In this document: piece by piece, positions 33,825-42,444 of the stretch | How the letters are laid out: the number at the start of each line of letters is the position of its first letter | Numbering within the stretch: position 1 is the stretch's first letter | Source: Candidatus Ornithospirochaeta stercoripullorum | GTDB taxonomy: Bacteria; Spirochaetota; Spirochaetia; Sphaerochaetales; Sphaerochaetaceae | Direction: 5' to 3' | DNA length: 44,086 nt | Assembly (NCBI GenBank): GCA_017694595.1 | Contig: JADIMT010000094.1 | Span: 1-44,086 of the forward strand | Notes under the pieces: generated by a model | Told to the model about the DNA's origin: nothing | The model's input: the letters and a program-made list of their open reading frames with translations, nothing else | The model's database searches: none | Translations under genes and position numbers: made by a program

Positions 33825-35165
33825 TTATTGATGGTTGCTGACAAGTGTCAAGAAATCTTTCGAATCGGGCTTTATCAAATAAGCCATATAAAGCGGAATT
33901 GAGATAATTCCATTCTCTTCTCCCACATTTCTTGCAGATATGCGTATAGCTTTCTTAACGCCATTCCCTTTCGCTAAAATTGCTGATAAAGACTTTGATC
34001 TCACATCATAGCCTGTCTTTACTTCAATTGGAGTGACTTCATTGTCGAACCTGATAACAAAATCAATCTCAAGCGTTTGCGATGGCTTATAGAAATAGAT
34101 AGGAAAACCATTAGCTGCAAGCTGCTGGGCTATAGCATTTTCGTAAATAGCACCTTTGTGCAAACCGAATTCTCCGCAGATGAGGTCTTTTGCAGTCCCT
34201 TCTTCATACATGGAAACAAGAAGTCCTGTATCACATAAATACAACTTGAAATCATCATCTTCTTTATATGCGCTCAGAGGAAATTCAAGTCTGGAAATAT
34301 TGTAGCAGAACAAAGCGAGATTTGCGTCTGAAAGCCAAAGAATGCTTGTTCCATATTTTCTTCTCGTCGATCCCTTCTCTACAGCTGAATACTGGAATTT
34401 ATGATTAGCTTTCGCTAGCTGCTTAGGTATGGAAAGAAAGCAAGCCCTTATCTTCTGCTTTTCGCTACCTTTAGCATACCGGACAATATCAAGCTCATAA
34501 TCTTTGAGAATGGCACGTTGCATATTAATCACTTCTTGGAAATTTTTTGTCACGATATAGTGTTCAACAACATTGGGCATGCCTCCAACAACAATATATG
34601 TCCTGAAAAGCTCTAAGAGTTTTGTATGGACAAAGGAGTCAACTGGAGTACGGTTGTCAAATGAATCGGCAATGCTCTTTATTATGGATTCCGAGAGGCC
34701 ACTTGCCAACATGAATTCCTCGAAATCCAATGGATACATTGTCAAATATTCTACATATCCCACTGGGTACGAACTTACATCTTTGTATTTGACACCTAAC
34801 AGAGAGCCAGAGGAGATGACATCCACTCGTTTGCATTCCGCCAGGAATTTCAAAGCTGTACGCGCTTCGGGACATTCCTGAATCTCATCAAGGAAAATCA
34901 AAGTATTTCCGTCAACAATATGGAAATCCGGGATAATCAATGAAAGACGTGACAATATTGAATCAGCAGAAAGATCGGAAGAGAAAGCTTCCATTGCGGC
35001 AGGCTATCTGATGAAGTTGATTTCATAGAAAGCTTCATAAAGCTTGCCAAGCTCCCTTATTGATGTTGTCTTTCCAACCTGTCTGGCTCCAAGTACAACA
35101 AGCGGGAGTTTTTCACTCTTTTCTTTCCATGCTCTCAGATGATTATCTATTTTTCGTTTCAGCAT
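33825..35165 (-). pseudogene. AAA+/DUF4143 ATPase with an internal amber codon
   Basis: Read from the ATG at 35165 the frame encodes MLKRKIDNHLRAWKEKSEKL, then LVVLGARQVGKTT (Walker A) and YEAFYEINFIR, a TAG at 35006-35004, then PAAMEAFSSDLS and the rest of the protein in the same frame. The downstream part has Walker B LIFLDEIQECP, the sensor DVISSGSLLG and a C-terminal DUF4143 with EIDFVIRFDNEVTPIEVKTG, a PD-(D/E)XK-like nuclease core. Only this codon breaks an otherwise full-length family member (about 446 codons). Restart at the Met 5 codons on would lose the P-loop. The gene is preceded by 33-bp repeats. Confidence 0.82.
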
Positions 35166-35171
35166 AAGAAT

Positions 35172-35200
35172 ATGCTAAATCTCAATTTTTTTTCTGTAAA
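35172..35200 (-). promoter_or_regulatory. Promoter TTTACA-N17-TAGCAT of the DUF4143 ATPase gene
   Basis: On the minus strand TTTACA (35200-35195) and TAGCAT (35177-35172) are 17 bp apart, and the -10 ends 6 nt before the ATG at 35165. There is no SD, again suggesting a leaderless mRNA. The 33-bp repeats lie just upstream of the -35. Confidence 0.45.
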
Positions 35201-35203
35201 GTA

Positions 35204-35284
35204 GATGCATATTTTCATGTGATAATTTTATGCATTGATGCATATTTTTATAGGATAATTTTATGCATAAATGCATATTTTTAA
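35204..35284. repeat. Tandem 33-bp AT-rich repeats with paired ATGCAT palindromes
   Basis: Two nearly identical 33-bp units (35204-35236 and 35237-35269) plus a partial third (35270-35284) lie between the ATPase promoter and the Nudix gene. Each unit has two ATGCAT palindromes around a GATAATTTT core; five ATGCAT sites are present in all. The 33-bp period is close to three helical turns, so a bound protein would line up on one face of the DNA. This looks like an operator array for the ATPase gene. Confidence 0.7.
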
Positions 35285-35670
35285 GGCTTCAGCTTCTTCA
35301 GCTCTTCCACGACCTCTAAGTCAGCTGGCAGCCAATCGAGAGAATCAAGCTCAGAGAAAGAGAGCCACTTGGCATCGCTATGTTCAGAGAGAGTGAGATG
35401 TCCTTCTTTTACAGATGCGAGATAGCAATCCATCGTCAGGAAGAACTCAGGATACTGATACTCGACAGTACATACGAATCTTTCGATTTCAATCGTAGCA
35501 CCCAGTTCCTCTTTTATTTCCCTCACTGCTGCCTCTTCGCCGCTCTCGCCTTCCTCTCTCTTTCCACCGGGGAATTCCCAGTAGCCTTTGTATGTCCCTT
35601 TGCCACGCTTTGTAGCATAAATCATGTTTTCATGGTGTATGATTGCTGCACTTACTCTTATGCTTTTCAT
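35281..35670 (-). CDS. mutT: MutT-like Nudix hydrolase (8-oxo-dGTP diphosphatase)
   Basis: 129 residues from the ATG at 35670; the frame runs to 35706 but MKSIRVSAAIIHHE is the normal family start. The Nudix box is complete: GGKREEGESGEEAAVREIKEELGA gives G-x5-E-x7-R-E-x2-E-E-x-G. Substrate-pocket residues before it (YWEFPGG) fit the MutT/CTP pyrophosphohydrolase group, which removes oxidised dGTP from the nucleotide pool. No clear SD; a TAAGAT ends 8 nt upstream of the ATG. It is divergent from the MATE gene, with the two 5' ends only 67 nt apart. Confidence 0.87.
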   Translation of the reverse strand: MKSIRVSAAIIHHENMIYATKRGKGTYKGYWEFPGGKREEGESGEEAAVREIKEELGATIEIERFVCTVEYQYPEFFLTMDCYLASVKEGHLTLSEHSDAKWLSFSELDSLDWLPADLEVVEELKKLKP

Positions 35671-35737
35671 GGTTTCCGATCTTAGCAGCTTTTGGCAATG
35701 GAACAAAGAGGAGGCTATCGCTATACTCTCCGGTGAT

Positions 35738-37115
35738 ATGCGGAGAAGCAGGAATTACGATTTAGGAAAAGACGGTCTCTGGTACCTGGTGCTCAGTCTG
35801 GCCATCCCTACTGCGTTGGGACAGGCTGTAAATGTCCTCTATGCGATTGTCGATAGAATGTATATCGGACATATTGCAGGCTATGGTGACATAGCGCTGG
35901 CTGGTGTTGGAGTTGCAGCTCCCCCTAGCTACGTTCCTATCATCATTCGCCACACTCATAGGAATGGGTGGAGCGCCGATTATGGCCATGAGGGAAGGCC
36001 ATGGAGACCATGTGATTGCAGAACGCATACTTACCACAGGCTTTTATCTCTTGCTGATTGCTTCTGCCATTCTGACTCCGCTTTTCTTCATCTTCAGAGA
36101 TCCTTTATTGCTGACATTCGGAGCATCGTCAATAACGCTTCCATACGCTTCCGAGTATCTTGGCTGGTACGTGCTGGGAACGCCTTTCGCGCTTTTATCA
36201 ACGGGATTGAACAGCTTTGTGATCAATCAAGGAATGTCAAAGAAAGGCATGATCTCAGTCGTTGCAGGCGCTGTGCTGAATATTGTTCTCGACCCTGTCT
36301 TCATTTTCCTTTTTGATATGGGTGTAAAAGGCGCTGCTATTGCAACTGTCATCTCTCAGGCAGGTTCCATGCTGATCACAATCTTCGCGCTCAGAAGCAA
36401 GAACACTGCTATCAAGCTGAGATTCCAGGGCTTCATGCCGAATCAGATCGGAAGAATCATAAAGTTCGGCCTTTCCTCATTCATCATCATCTCAACTGAC
36501 AGCCTTCTTCTGATTGTGCTCAATGCTATGCTGCAGAAGTTCGGGGGACCTGGTTGGGGTGATACGCTCATCACATGTTCAACGATTGTCCAGAGCTATC
36601 ACATACTTGTCACATATCCTATGGGAGGAATGACGGCAGGATGCCAAGGCCTTGTCAGTTACAACTATGGGGCTGGACTTACTGACAGGGTTAGGAAAAG
36701 CATAAACAACTTACAGATTCTGATCACAGCCTACACTGTCGTGATGTTCATCTTCACGATCTTCGGCTCAGAGCTTTTCGCCTCCCTCTTCACTTCAGAT
36801 GGTCAGATACTCTCGCTTTCAGCACACTTCATGTTCATTTTCGAGTGCATGATCATTCCGCTCTCATTCCAATACATCAATGTCGATATGATGACAGCAC
36901 TTGGGCAGATTCATATCTCATTGCCTCTGTCCCTGACGAGAAAGATTACATTCTTCATTGCGTCCATTGCACTTCCCATGCTCTTTGGAGCAGAAGCAGC
37001 TTTCTTCTCTGAGCCTGTCTCAGATATCATCTCATGTGTTGCTGGAACAATCATCATGCGTCTGCAGCTTGGACCGATTCTGCAAAAGCGAATAAAGGAA
37101 GGCTTCCATATCTAG
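35738..37115 (+). pseudogene. MATE-family exporter, frameshifted in a C5 run
   Basis: The first part (MRRSRNYDLGKDGLWYLVLS to GVGVAAP) and the second part (LATFLSSFATLIGMGG onward) belong to one MATE protein but are in different frames. Removing one C from CCCCC at 35921-35925 restores GVGVAAP-LATFLSSFATLIGMGGAP and a full-length protein of about 458 residues with 12 spans. The rest is intact to the normal C-terminus, so this is a recent change, a slippage-based phase-variable site or a sequence error. A TATACT lies 10 nt before the ATG at 35738 and no SD is seen. It is a paralogue of the MATE gene at 24137. Confidence 0.82.
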
Positions 37116-38140
37116 AGCCAGTGGCTGCTCTCTGGGATATTTTCTTTGATGTAGATATCGACAGGTGCTGATAAATTTCCTTCTTCCGTTGAAGATGGAA
37201 GCGTAAAGTAGTTGTACATCGCAATCACAGCATCGTGTCCTTGTGCTCTTGGCCGCTGGCCGATGATGGCGAAAATCTCACCAGAAAGCAGGCATTTCCT
37301 ATTCTCATCAGATAAGTCAAACCCGATAATCCTGGCCTTCTCAAGCAAAGGCTCTTCAAGCGTTGAACAGACTATAGCAGCCTGATCATTGACGACAAAA
37401 AGCCCAAAGAGAGCTGCCTCCTTTGCAGCTTCTTTGATTGCTTCTGCGATATCCAAGGGATCATCTGCATAGACATTGATGATGTCTGCATCGCATCGCT
37501 TTTGCCGGAACTCATCAGCAAAAGCAGATGCCCGCATCTCACCATTGAATGCACCTTCATCTCCTTGCAGAGTAATCACTCGTCTTATCCCAGGATCGGA
37601 GAGAAGCATCAAGCGCGCCGCTGTCTTGCCTGCCCTGACAGGATCCTGAGCAAAATTCCATCCAGGATTCAGCCCCGGAAGAGAAGAGTCGATGAATGCA
37701 AATGGCACATCTGCATGAGATGCAATGACACTTTGCATTGAGTTGTCTGCTATCGGGGCAATGACCCAAGCATCGATATGAGAGGAGAAAAGAGAAGAGA
37801 CAGCACTTGCGAAGCTTCCTTCTTCATGCCTGTCGAAGAATGAATAGACAACATCAGCCTCCATCGGCGCTATCTCTTTCCTAGCTTCTTCGATACCATC
37901 AGCAATCTGCGCCCAGTAACCATATTCTGTTGAGATATCAGGGATGACAATGCCGAATCGCAGTCTCTGCCCCTGCTTAAGACGCCGCGCAAGCTGGTTA
38001 GGCACATAGCCATTCTCATGGGCTATCTGCATAACGCGCTCAATGTTCTCTTTCGATACGCGCCCACGATTGTGCAAGACTCTGTCGACAGTACCTAGAG
38101 AGACACCCGCGCGCTGTGCAATCTCTTTAAGAGTTATCAT
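37112..38140 (-). CDS. LacI-family regulator of the pentose operon
   Basis: 342 residues. The N-terminal HTH is [26 protein letters not shown]; the T-V-D-R-V variant is seen in LacI proteins whose effector domain resembles ribose-type binding proteins (Peripla_BP_4). The effector domain carries [22 protein letters not shown] and [23 protein letters not shown]. It is the last gene of the isomerase-kinase-araD operon and overlaps araD by 4 nt. The palindrome GTGTACGTACAC at the operon promoter, with its central CG, fits a LacI operator. The likely inducer is a pentose or its phosphate. Confidence 0.9.
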   Translation of the reverse strand: MITLKEIAQRAGVSLGTVDRVLHNRGRVSKENIERVMQIAHENGYVPNQLARRLKQGQRLRFGIVIPDISTEYGYWAQIADGIEEARKEIAPMEADVVYSFFDRHEEGSFASAVSSLFSSHIDAWVIAPIADNSMQSVIASHADVPFAFIDSSLPGLNPGWNFAQDPVRAGKTAARLMLLSDPGIRRVITLQGDEGAFNGEMRASAFADEFRQKRCDADIINVYADDPLDIAEAIKEAAKEAALFGLFVVNDQAAIVCSTLEEPLLEKARIIGFDLSDENRKCLLSGEIFAIIGQRPRAQGHDAVIAMYNYFTLPSSTEEGNLSAPVDIYIKENIPESSHWL

Positions 38141-38829
38141 TTACTCTGACCGTAATAAGCATTCTTGCCATGTTTGCGGAAGTAATGCTTATCCATCAGA
38201 TAACCTGGAGCTTCAGTCACTTCAGGATTGACCAGACGTGTAAACAAAGCCATCTTGGCACACTCTTCCATCACAACTGCATTATGGACTGCTTCATGGG
38301 GATCACGCCCCCATGCAAACGGTCCATGGTTGCGACAAAGCACGCCAGGAACAGCCATAGGATCTTTTCCGCGGAAAGCTTCCTCAATGACAACACCTGT
38401 ATTGCGTTCATACTCCCCGTTCACTTCCTCTGCTGTAAGAGAACGTGCACAAGGAATCTCTCCATAGAAGTAATCAGCATGGGTTGTACCATAACAAGGA
38501 ATAGCAAGCCCTGACTGCGCCCATGATGTGGCCCATGTTGAATGAGTATGCACAATGCCTCTCAGTTCGGGGAACTTAGAATAGAGATAGACATGTGTAG
38601 GCGTATCACTGGAGGGACGGAGTTTGCCCTCCACAACCTTGCCATCCAAATCCACGACAACCATATCATCAGCTGTCATATTCTCATAATCCACACCGCT
38701 TGGCTTGATCACTACTAAGCCTGAGTCAGGATCATACGCGCTCACATTTCCCCAAGTGAAAACAACAAGCCCATATTTCGGCAAGAGAAGATTAGCTTTC
38801 AGCACATCCTGTTTCAGTTTCTCAAGCAT
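38137..38829 (-). CDS. araD: L-ribulose-5-phosphate 4-epimerase (AraD/UlaF/SgbE family)
   Basis: 230 residues, the usual size for this class II aldolase-fold epimerase. Zinc ligands are visible as His-x-His in [15 protein letters not shown] and the later His in [33 protein letters not shown] is the typical phosphate-binding N-terminal segment, and [11 protein letters not shown] matches AraD. It converts L-ribulose-5-phosphate to D-xylulose-5-phosphate for the pentose phosphate pathway. The start overlaps the kinase stop by one base and the stop overlaps the LacI start by 4 nt. Confidence 0.94.
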   Translation of the reverse strand: MLEKLKQDVLKANLLLPKYGLVVFTWGNVSAYDPDSGLVVIKPSGVDYENMTADDMVVVDLDGKVVEGKLRPSSDTPTHVYLYSKFPELRGIVHTHSTWATSWAQSGLAIPCYGTTHADYFYGEIPCARSLTAEEVNGEYERNTGVVIEEAFRGKDPMAVPGVLCRNHGPFAWGRDPHEAVHNAVVMEECAKMALFTRLVNPEVTEAPGYLMDKHYFRKHGKNAYYGQSK

Positions 38830-40418
38830 CAGAACACCTCCAAAGCTTTTCTCTCAACAGCAAGACCATTCTTATATCTTGCAAGATACTTCTCATACCC
38901 TTCTGTATCTGCTTTTTCAGGGATAGCAGTCTCCATCCTTGCATCTTTGAATACTGCAGCAAGATACTCAGGAAGCGTCGCCTCTGAACCGATGTAGGCA
39001 GCGAGAAGCGCAGCACCCCAGGCACCACCTTCTCCAGCTGTTTCCATCACTGCAGACTTTACACCTGTCACTGTGGAGAGGATCTTCAGCCCGACATCGC
39101 TTGTCTTGAAGAATCCGCCATGTCCGATCAACAGCTCTGCTTTCACGCCTTCCTTCTCTGATAGGATATCGAGACCGATACGCATCGAGGAGAGAGAAGA
39201 ATAGAGGAGAGAGCGCATGAAATTGCTGATTGTAAGAGGCCTATCACCATCCCTCAAGACCATAGGAATCCCCTTCTCCAAGCCTACAATATGCTCTCCA
39301 GAGATAAAGTTATAGCTTGTTACACCGCCCGCATCCTTTTCCGCATCGAATATAGAACGCAGAAGCGTATCATAGAGCTTTCCTTTGCTCACATCGGCAC
39401 CCATCAGCTTCAGCACTCCAGCGAAGAGTCCAATCCAGCTGTCATAATCACCTGTGCAGTTATTGCTATGAGCCATAGCACCAGGGTAGCCATCTGGGGT
39501 AGAGACGATATCAATGGCGCTATACGCTTTGGAAAGAGGCTTCTCAAGAATGATTGTCGCAAAAGCGCTTGTACCAGCGGAAACATTACCGGTAAGCGGT
39601 TTAACGGTATTCGTTGCAGCCATTCCAGTCTCGGCATCTCCTTCAGGTGCGCAGAACGGAACACCAGCTTCCAGTTCCCCACTCTCATCGAGGAGCTTCA
39701 CACCATCTTCTGTCAGACGTCCACAGATTTCACCCGCCACGTGCACAGAAGGAAAGAGAGGAAGAATATCAAGGCCATACTTATCCTTGAAAATCACTGC
39801 AGCTTTCTTCGAGAAGTCTTTTGCCTCGAAATCAATGGGGAACATACCAGATGCATCGCCGATGCCAATAGCCTTCTCCCCTGTTAAGAGGAAATGAACA
39901 TAAGAAGCAAGCGTGAAGATGTGACGGACATTTTTCAGATATTCTTTTCCTTCCTTGATATCCTTCAGCACATGGCTGATTGTCCAACGTTGAGGAATCG
40001 GATAATCAAAAAGCTCTGTAAGTTCCGCCGATTCAGATGCAGTTATTGTATTACGCCATGTCCTGAAAGGAGCGAGGAACGCATAGCCCTCATCGCACTC
40101 GATGCAACCATGCATCATCGCGGAGATACCTGCAGCTTTAAGCCGCTTGATACTGCAACCATACTTTTCCTGAACATCTTTCCTCAGATCGCTATAGACA
40201 GATTTCAGACCTGCGAGGATATCATCATGACGATAAATCCATACACCGTTCTCAAACCTGTTCTCCCAGTCATAAGCACCGGAAGCGATGGGCTTATAGT
40301 TCTCATCTATCAGCACTGCCTTGATTCTTGTAGAACCAAACTCAATACCAAGAACAGCGTTGCCGTTTTTGATGCAATCAGCCTCTTTCAATCTACTTAC
40401 CTCCTTCAGAATGGACAC
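38829..40418 (-). CDS. FGGY-family pentulose kinase (ribulokinase-like)
   Basis: 529 residues. The ATP-binding phosphate-1 motif is [18 protein letters not shown] and the FGGY phosphate-2 region is [13 protein letters not shown]; the second-domain adenosine motif is [40 protein letters not shown] replaces the simpler xylulokinase substrate loop and resembles a group of ribulokinase-like enzymes paired with L-fucose/arabinose-type isomerases. It phosphorylates the ketopentose made by the upstream isomerase to feed AraD; L-ribulose is the likely substrate, but D-xylulose or another pentulose is possible. It overlaps the isomerase stop by 13 nt. Confidence 0.88.
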   Translation of the reverse strand: MSILKEVSRLKEADCIKNGNAVLGIEFGSTRIKAVLIDENYKPIASGAYDWENRFENGVWIYRHDDILAGLKSVYSDLRKDVQEKYGCSIKRLKAAGISAMMHGCIECDEGYAFLAPFRTWRNTITASESAELTELFDYPIPQRWTISHVLKDIKEGKEYLKNVRHIFTLASYVHFLLTGEKAIGIGDASGMFPIDFEAKDFSKKAAVIFKDKYGLDILPLFPSVHVAGEICGRLTEDGVKLLDESGELEAGVPFCAPEGDAETGMAATNTVKPLTGNVSAGTSAFATIILEKPLSKAYSAIDIVSTPDGYPGAMAHSNNCTGDYDSWIGLFAGVLKLMGADVSKGKLYDTLLRSIFDAEKDAGGVTSYNFISGEHIVGLEKGIPMVLRDGDRPLTISNFMRSLLYSSLSSMRIGLDILSEKEGVKAELLIGHGGFFKTSDVGLKILSTVTGVKSAVMETAGEGGAWGAALLAAYIGSEATLPEYLAAVFKDARMETAIPEKADTEGYEKYLARYKNGLAVERKALEVF

Positions 40419-41887
40419 TCATCGCTATAGAGCATAGTCTTTGGCTGGTTGAAGGAGATATCCTTCACACCAAGATATGAAAGCACTGCCCAGAGCGCTC
40501 TTCCCACATGCCCAAATGCGACCGCTCCATGATGTGGATAATGCTTCTGTATCAGCACATGGCGATAGAACCTTCCCATCTCATGAATTGCGAAGATTCC
40601 GATGCCACCGAAACTTCTTGTTGCGACAGGCAGTATCTCACCCTCCGCGACATATGCCTGCAGAGATGTATCAGCATTGCCCTGCAGACGGAAGAACGTA
40701 ATCTCTCCAGGTGCTATATCACCTTCAAGCGTTCCTCTTGTGAAGTCTGGAGTCCCTCCGTTCTCCAGCGTCCTGTTCTGTATCAGCTGATACTTTATCC
40801 CACCTCCAGCCAGACGACAGAACGGTGTGTTGCCGCAGTGGAAGCCCATGAATGTGTCCGAAAGCTTATAGTCATATCTTCCATTTATCTCGCTCTCATA
40901 CATATCTTTCGGAACTGTGTTGTTGATATCCAGAAGCGTTACAGGAGATGCTGTTATGCATGTCCCTATGTACTCCGACAGAGCGCCATAGATATCAACC
41001 TCACAGGCGACAGGAATCCCACGGGATGCCAGACGACTATTCACATAGCACGGTTCAAAGCCGAATTCCTTAGGGAACGCAGGCCAGCATTTGTCTGCGA
41101 ATACGACATATTCCCTCGATCCTCTGTGCTCCTCTGCCCAGTCCAGCAGCGTGAGCTCGAACTGAGCCATGCGTGGCAGCAGATCAGGATATGCGTTCCC
41201 ATCTCCAAGCTCGGCAGTCATATCGCGCACGACTTCCGCTATCCTCTCATCATCCTTATGCGCCCTGTATGCCACAAGCAGGTCCAGCTCGCTGTTCTCC
41301 TCTATCTCCACGCCTATGTCATACAGTCCCTTTATCGGTGCATTGCACGCGAAGAAATCCTGTGGTCTTGGTCCGAATGTGATGATCTTAAGGTTTCTGA
41401 GCCCTATGATTGCTCTTGCGACCGGAACGAACTCTGCAATCATCCTAGCCACATCCACGGCATCCCCAACAGGATACTCTGGTATATATGCAGCTATCTT
41501 TCTCAGCGCGAGATTATATGAGCAATTGAGCATGCCGCAGTATGCATCCCCCCTTCCGTTGATAAGATTGTCCCCGCTTTCCTCTGCTGCTGCCACATAC
41601 ATCACAGGTCCGTCAAACATTTTAGCGATGATCGTCTCGGGCGTCTCCGGCCCGAAATTGCCAAGGAACACGACAAGCGCATTGCATCTGGCTTCCCTGA
41701 CCTCTTCTACAGCTCTCACAGCATCACGCTCATTCTCTGCAATAGTCGGAGCTGAGAACACATCAAGGCCAGCCTTCCTGCACTCCTCCACAACGCTTTT
41801 GCATCTCCCCTGCGATACTGTCAGCGGGAAACAGTCCCTGCTTACTGCAATTATTCCAAGCTTAACATCCGGTATGTTTGACATCAT
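40406..41887 (-). CDS. L-fucose/L-arabinose isomerase family protein
   Basis: 493 residues from the ATG at 41887, with AGGAGG 9 nt upstream; an earlier ATG at 41944 would precede the promoter and operator. The N-terminal KLGIIAVSRDCFPLTVSQGR, middle segment ITFGPRPQDFFACNAP and C-terminal FMGFHCGNTPFCRLAGGG are typical of the FucI/AraA-like superfamily in gut anaerobes. It is first in the operon with the FGGY kinase and AraD, so it should isomerise an aldopentose, most likely L-arabinose to L-ribulose. Sequence alone cannot exclude fucose or D-arabinose, but AraD downstream fits arabinose best. Confidence 0.85.
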   Translation of the reverse strand: MMSNIPDVKLGIIAVSRDCFPLTVSQGRCKSVVEECRKAGLDVFSAPTIAENERDAVRAVEEVREARCNALVVFLGNFGPETPETIIAKMFDGPVMYVAAAEESGDNLINGRGDAYCGMLNCSYNLALRKIAAYIPEYPVGDAVDVARMIAEFVPVARAIIGLRNLKIITFGPRPQDFFACNAPIKGLYDIGVEIEENSELDLLVAYRAHKDDERIAEVVRDMTAELGDGNAYPDLLPRMAQFELTLLDWAEEHRGSREYVVFADKCWPAFPKEFGFEPCYVNSRLASRGIPVACEVDIYGALSEYIGTCITASPVTLLDINNTVPKDMYESEINGRYDYKLSDTFMGFHCGNTPFCRLAGGGIKYQLIQNRTLENGGTPDFTRGTLEGDIAPGEITFFRLQGNADTSLQAYVAEGEILPVATRSFGGIGIFAIHEMGRFYRHVLIQKHYPHHGAVAFGHVGRALWAVLSYLGVKDISFNQPKTMLYSDECPF

Positions 41888-41904
41888 GGCATCAATCCTC
41901 CTGC

Positions 41905-41951
41905 GTGTACGTACACACCTTTCAGTATGTATCAGAACTATCACAAGTCAA
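41905..41951 (-). promoter_or_regulatory. Pentose-operon promoter with operator palindrome GTGTACGTACAC
   Basis: On the minus strand TTGACT (41951-41946), 16 bp, CATACT (41929-41924), then the perfect 12-bp palindrome GTGTACGTACAC (41916-41905) over the expected transcription start, followed by the SD AGGAGG and the isomerase ATG. A bound repressor would block initiation. Its TGTACGTACA core is the same as in the Bacillus subtilis AraR operator, but the regulator encoded here is a LacI protein, for which a central CG is also normal. Confidence 0.65.
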
Positions 41952-42039
41952 GAAAATTCACACCACAGCAATTCTCATGATGAATAAGAAAAGCTGAAAT
42001 GAATAGAGCAAACTAGCTTACAGGCCCTCTAGAAGCTAC

Positions 42040-42185
42040 ATACCAAGCTTTGAAGCTATCTTCTCCACTTCTTTCTACGGAAGATCCATTACTCTATTGG
42101 CTACAAGACACCAAATGAGATTGAAAAGGAGTTCTTCATGAACAACTGCTAATCTTTTCTTGTCTACTATATTGACTGTGGTTCA
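42040..42185 (+). mobile_element. Decayed IS3-family 3' end
   Basis: 42084-42152 encodes IHYSIGYKTPNEIEKEFF and ends in TAA, nearly identical to the left-edge copy. Upstream, EAIFSTSFYGR in a shifted frame (about 42050-42083) resembles the preceding transposase segment, so the remnant is frameshifted and truncated. The end tgtctactatattgactgtggttca matches 87-111 exactly, and 42185 is the likely boundary. The spacer between stop and end is 6 nt shorter than in the left copy, so the two are not recent copies of one insertion event. Confidence 0.75.
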
Positions 42186-42333
42186 CAGGCCCGTATCTTC
42201 TCTTAGCTCTTGGATTTCGCTCAACGCTATTGTAGCGTCTCATCATGAAGTGCTCATGCTCCTCGCAGTAGCGTGAATAGGTGAGGTTGGGGCAACCCGG
42301 GTAAGAGCAGGGGTGCTTTGGTTTTCTCGGCAT
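42186..42333 (-). pseudogene. HNH endonuclease gene, 5' fragment cut by the IS
   Basis: About 49 residues survive: MPRKPKHPCSYPGCPNLTY, SRYCEEHEHFMMRRYNSVE and NPRAKRRYG. This is the standard N-terminus of small phage-type HNH nucleases (zinc-binding C-x4-C-x-C-x2-H cluster, then RRYG before the W-x-x-I/R region), which sit next to phage terminase genes. The frame continues into IS sequence to a stop at 42136, giving an unrelated tail (VNHSQYSRQEKISSC), so the HNH catalytic domain is lost. GGAGGAAGG precedes the ATG. It marks a phage remnant here. Confidence 0.78.
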
Positions 42334-42350
42334 CCTTCCTCCAGTAACGA

Positions 42351-42372
42351 GGAAAACCCGGATTTCTCCGGG
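42351..42372 (-). terminator. Rho-independent terminator after the GLUG lipoprotein gene
   Basis: On the minus strand CCCGGA-GAAA-TCCGGG forms a perfect 6-bp stem with a GAAA tetraloop, followed by TTTTCC. It lies about 75 nt beyond the lipoprotein stop and just before the HNH fragment. The T-tract is short but the hairpin is strong. Confidence 0.65.
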
Positions 42373-42444
42373 CTTCCGTTCTGCTTCCGCGAGTATAGTG
42401 TCTCACGGTTCTTTTACTGCAATCAACTGAAATTGACTGACAAA

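Noticed and set aside
35204-35284. The 33-bp repeats as a CRISPR array
   Set aside because: Units are directly adjacent with no unique spacers, and no cas genes are present.
42136-42185. C-terminal 16 residues of the short HNH-like reading frame
   Set aside because: They are translated from the IS end and stop inside it; they are not part of the original protein.
1-42185. The whole block as a composite transposon bounded by two IS3-type copies
   Set aside because: The right end is a decayed, frameshifted relic and the block holds housekeeping arg and met genes.
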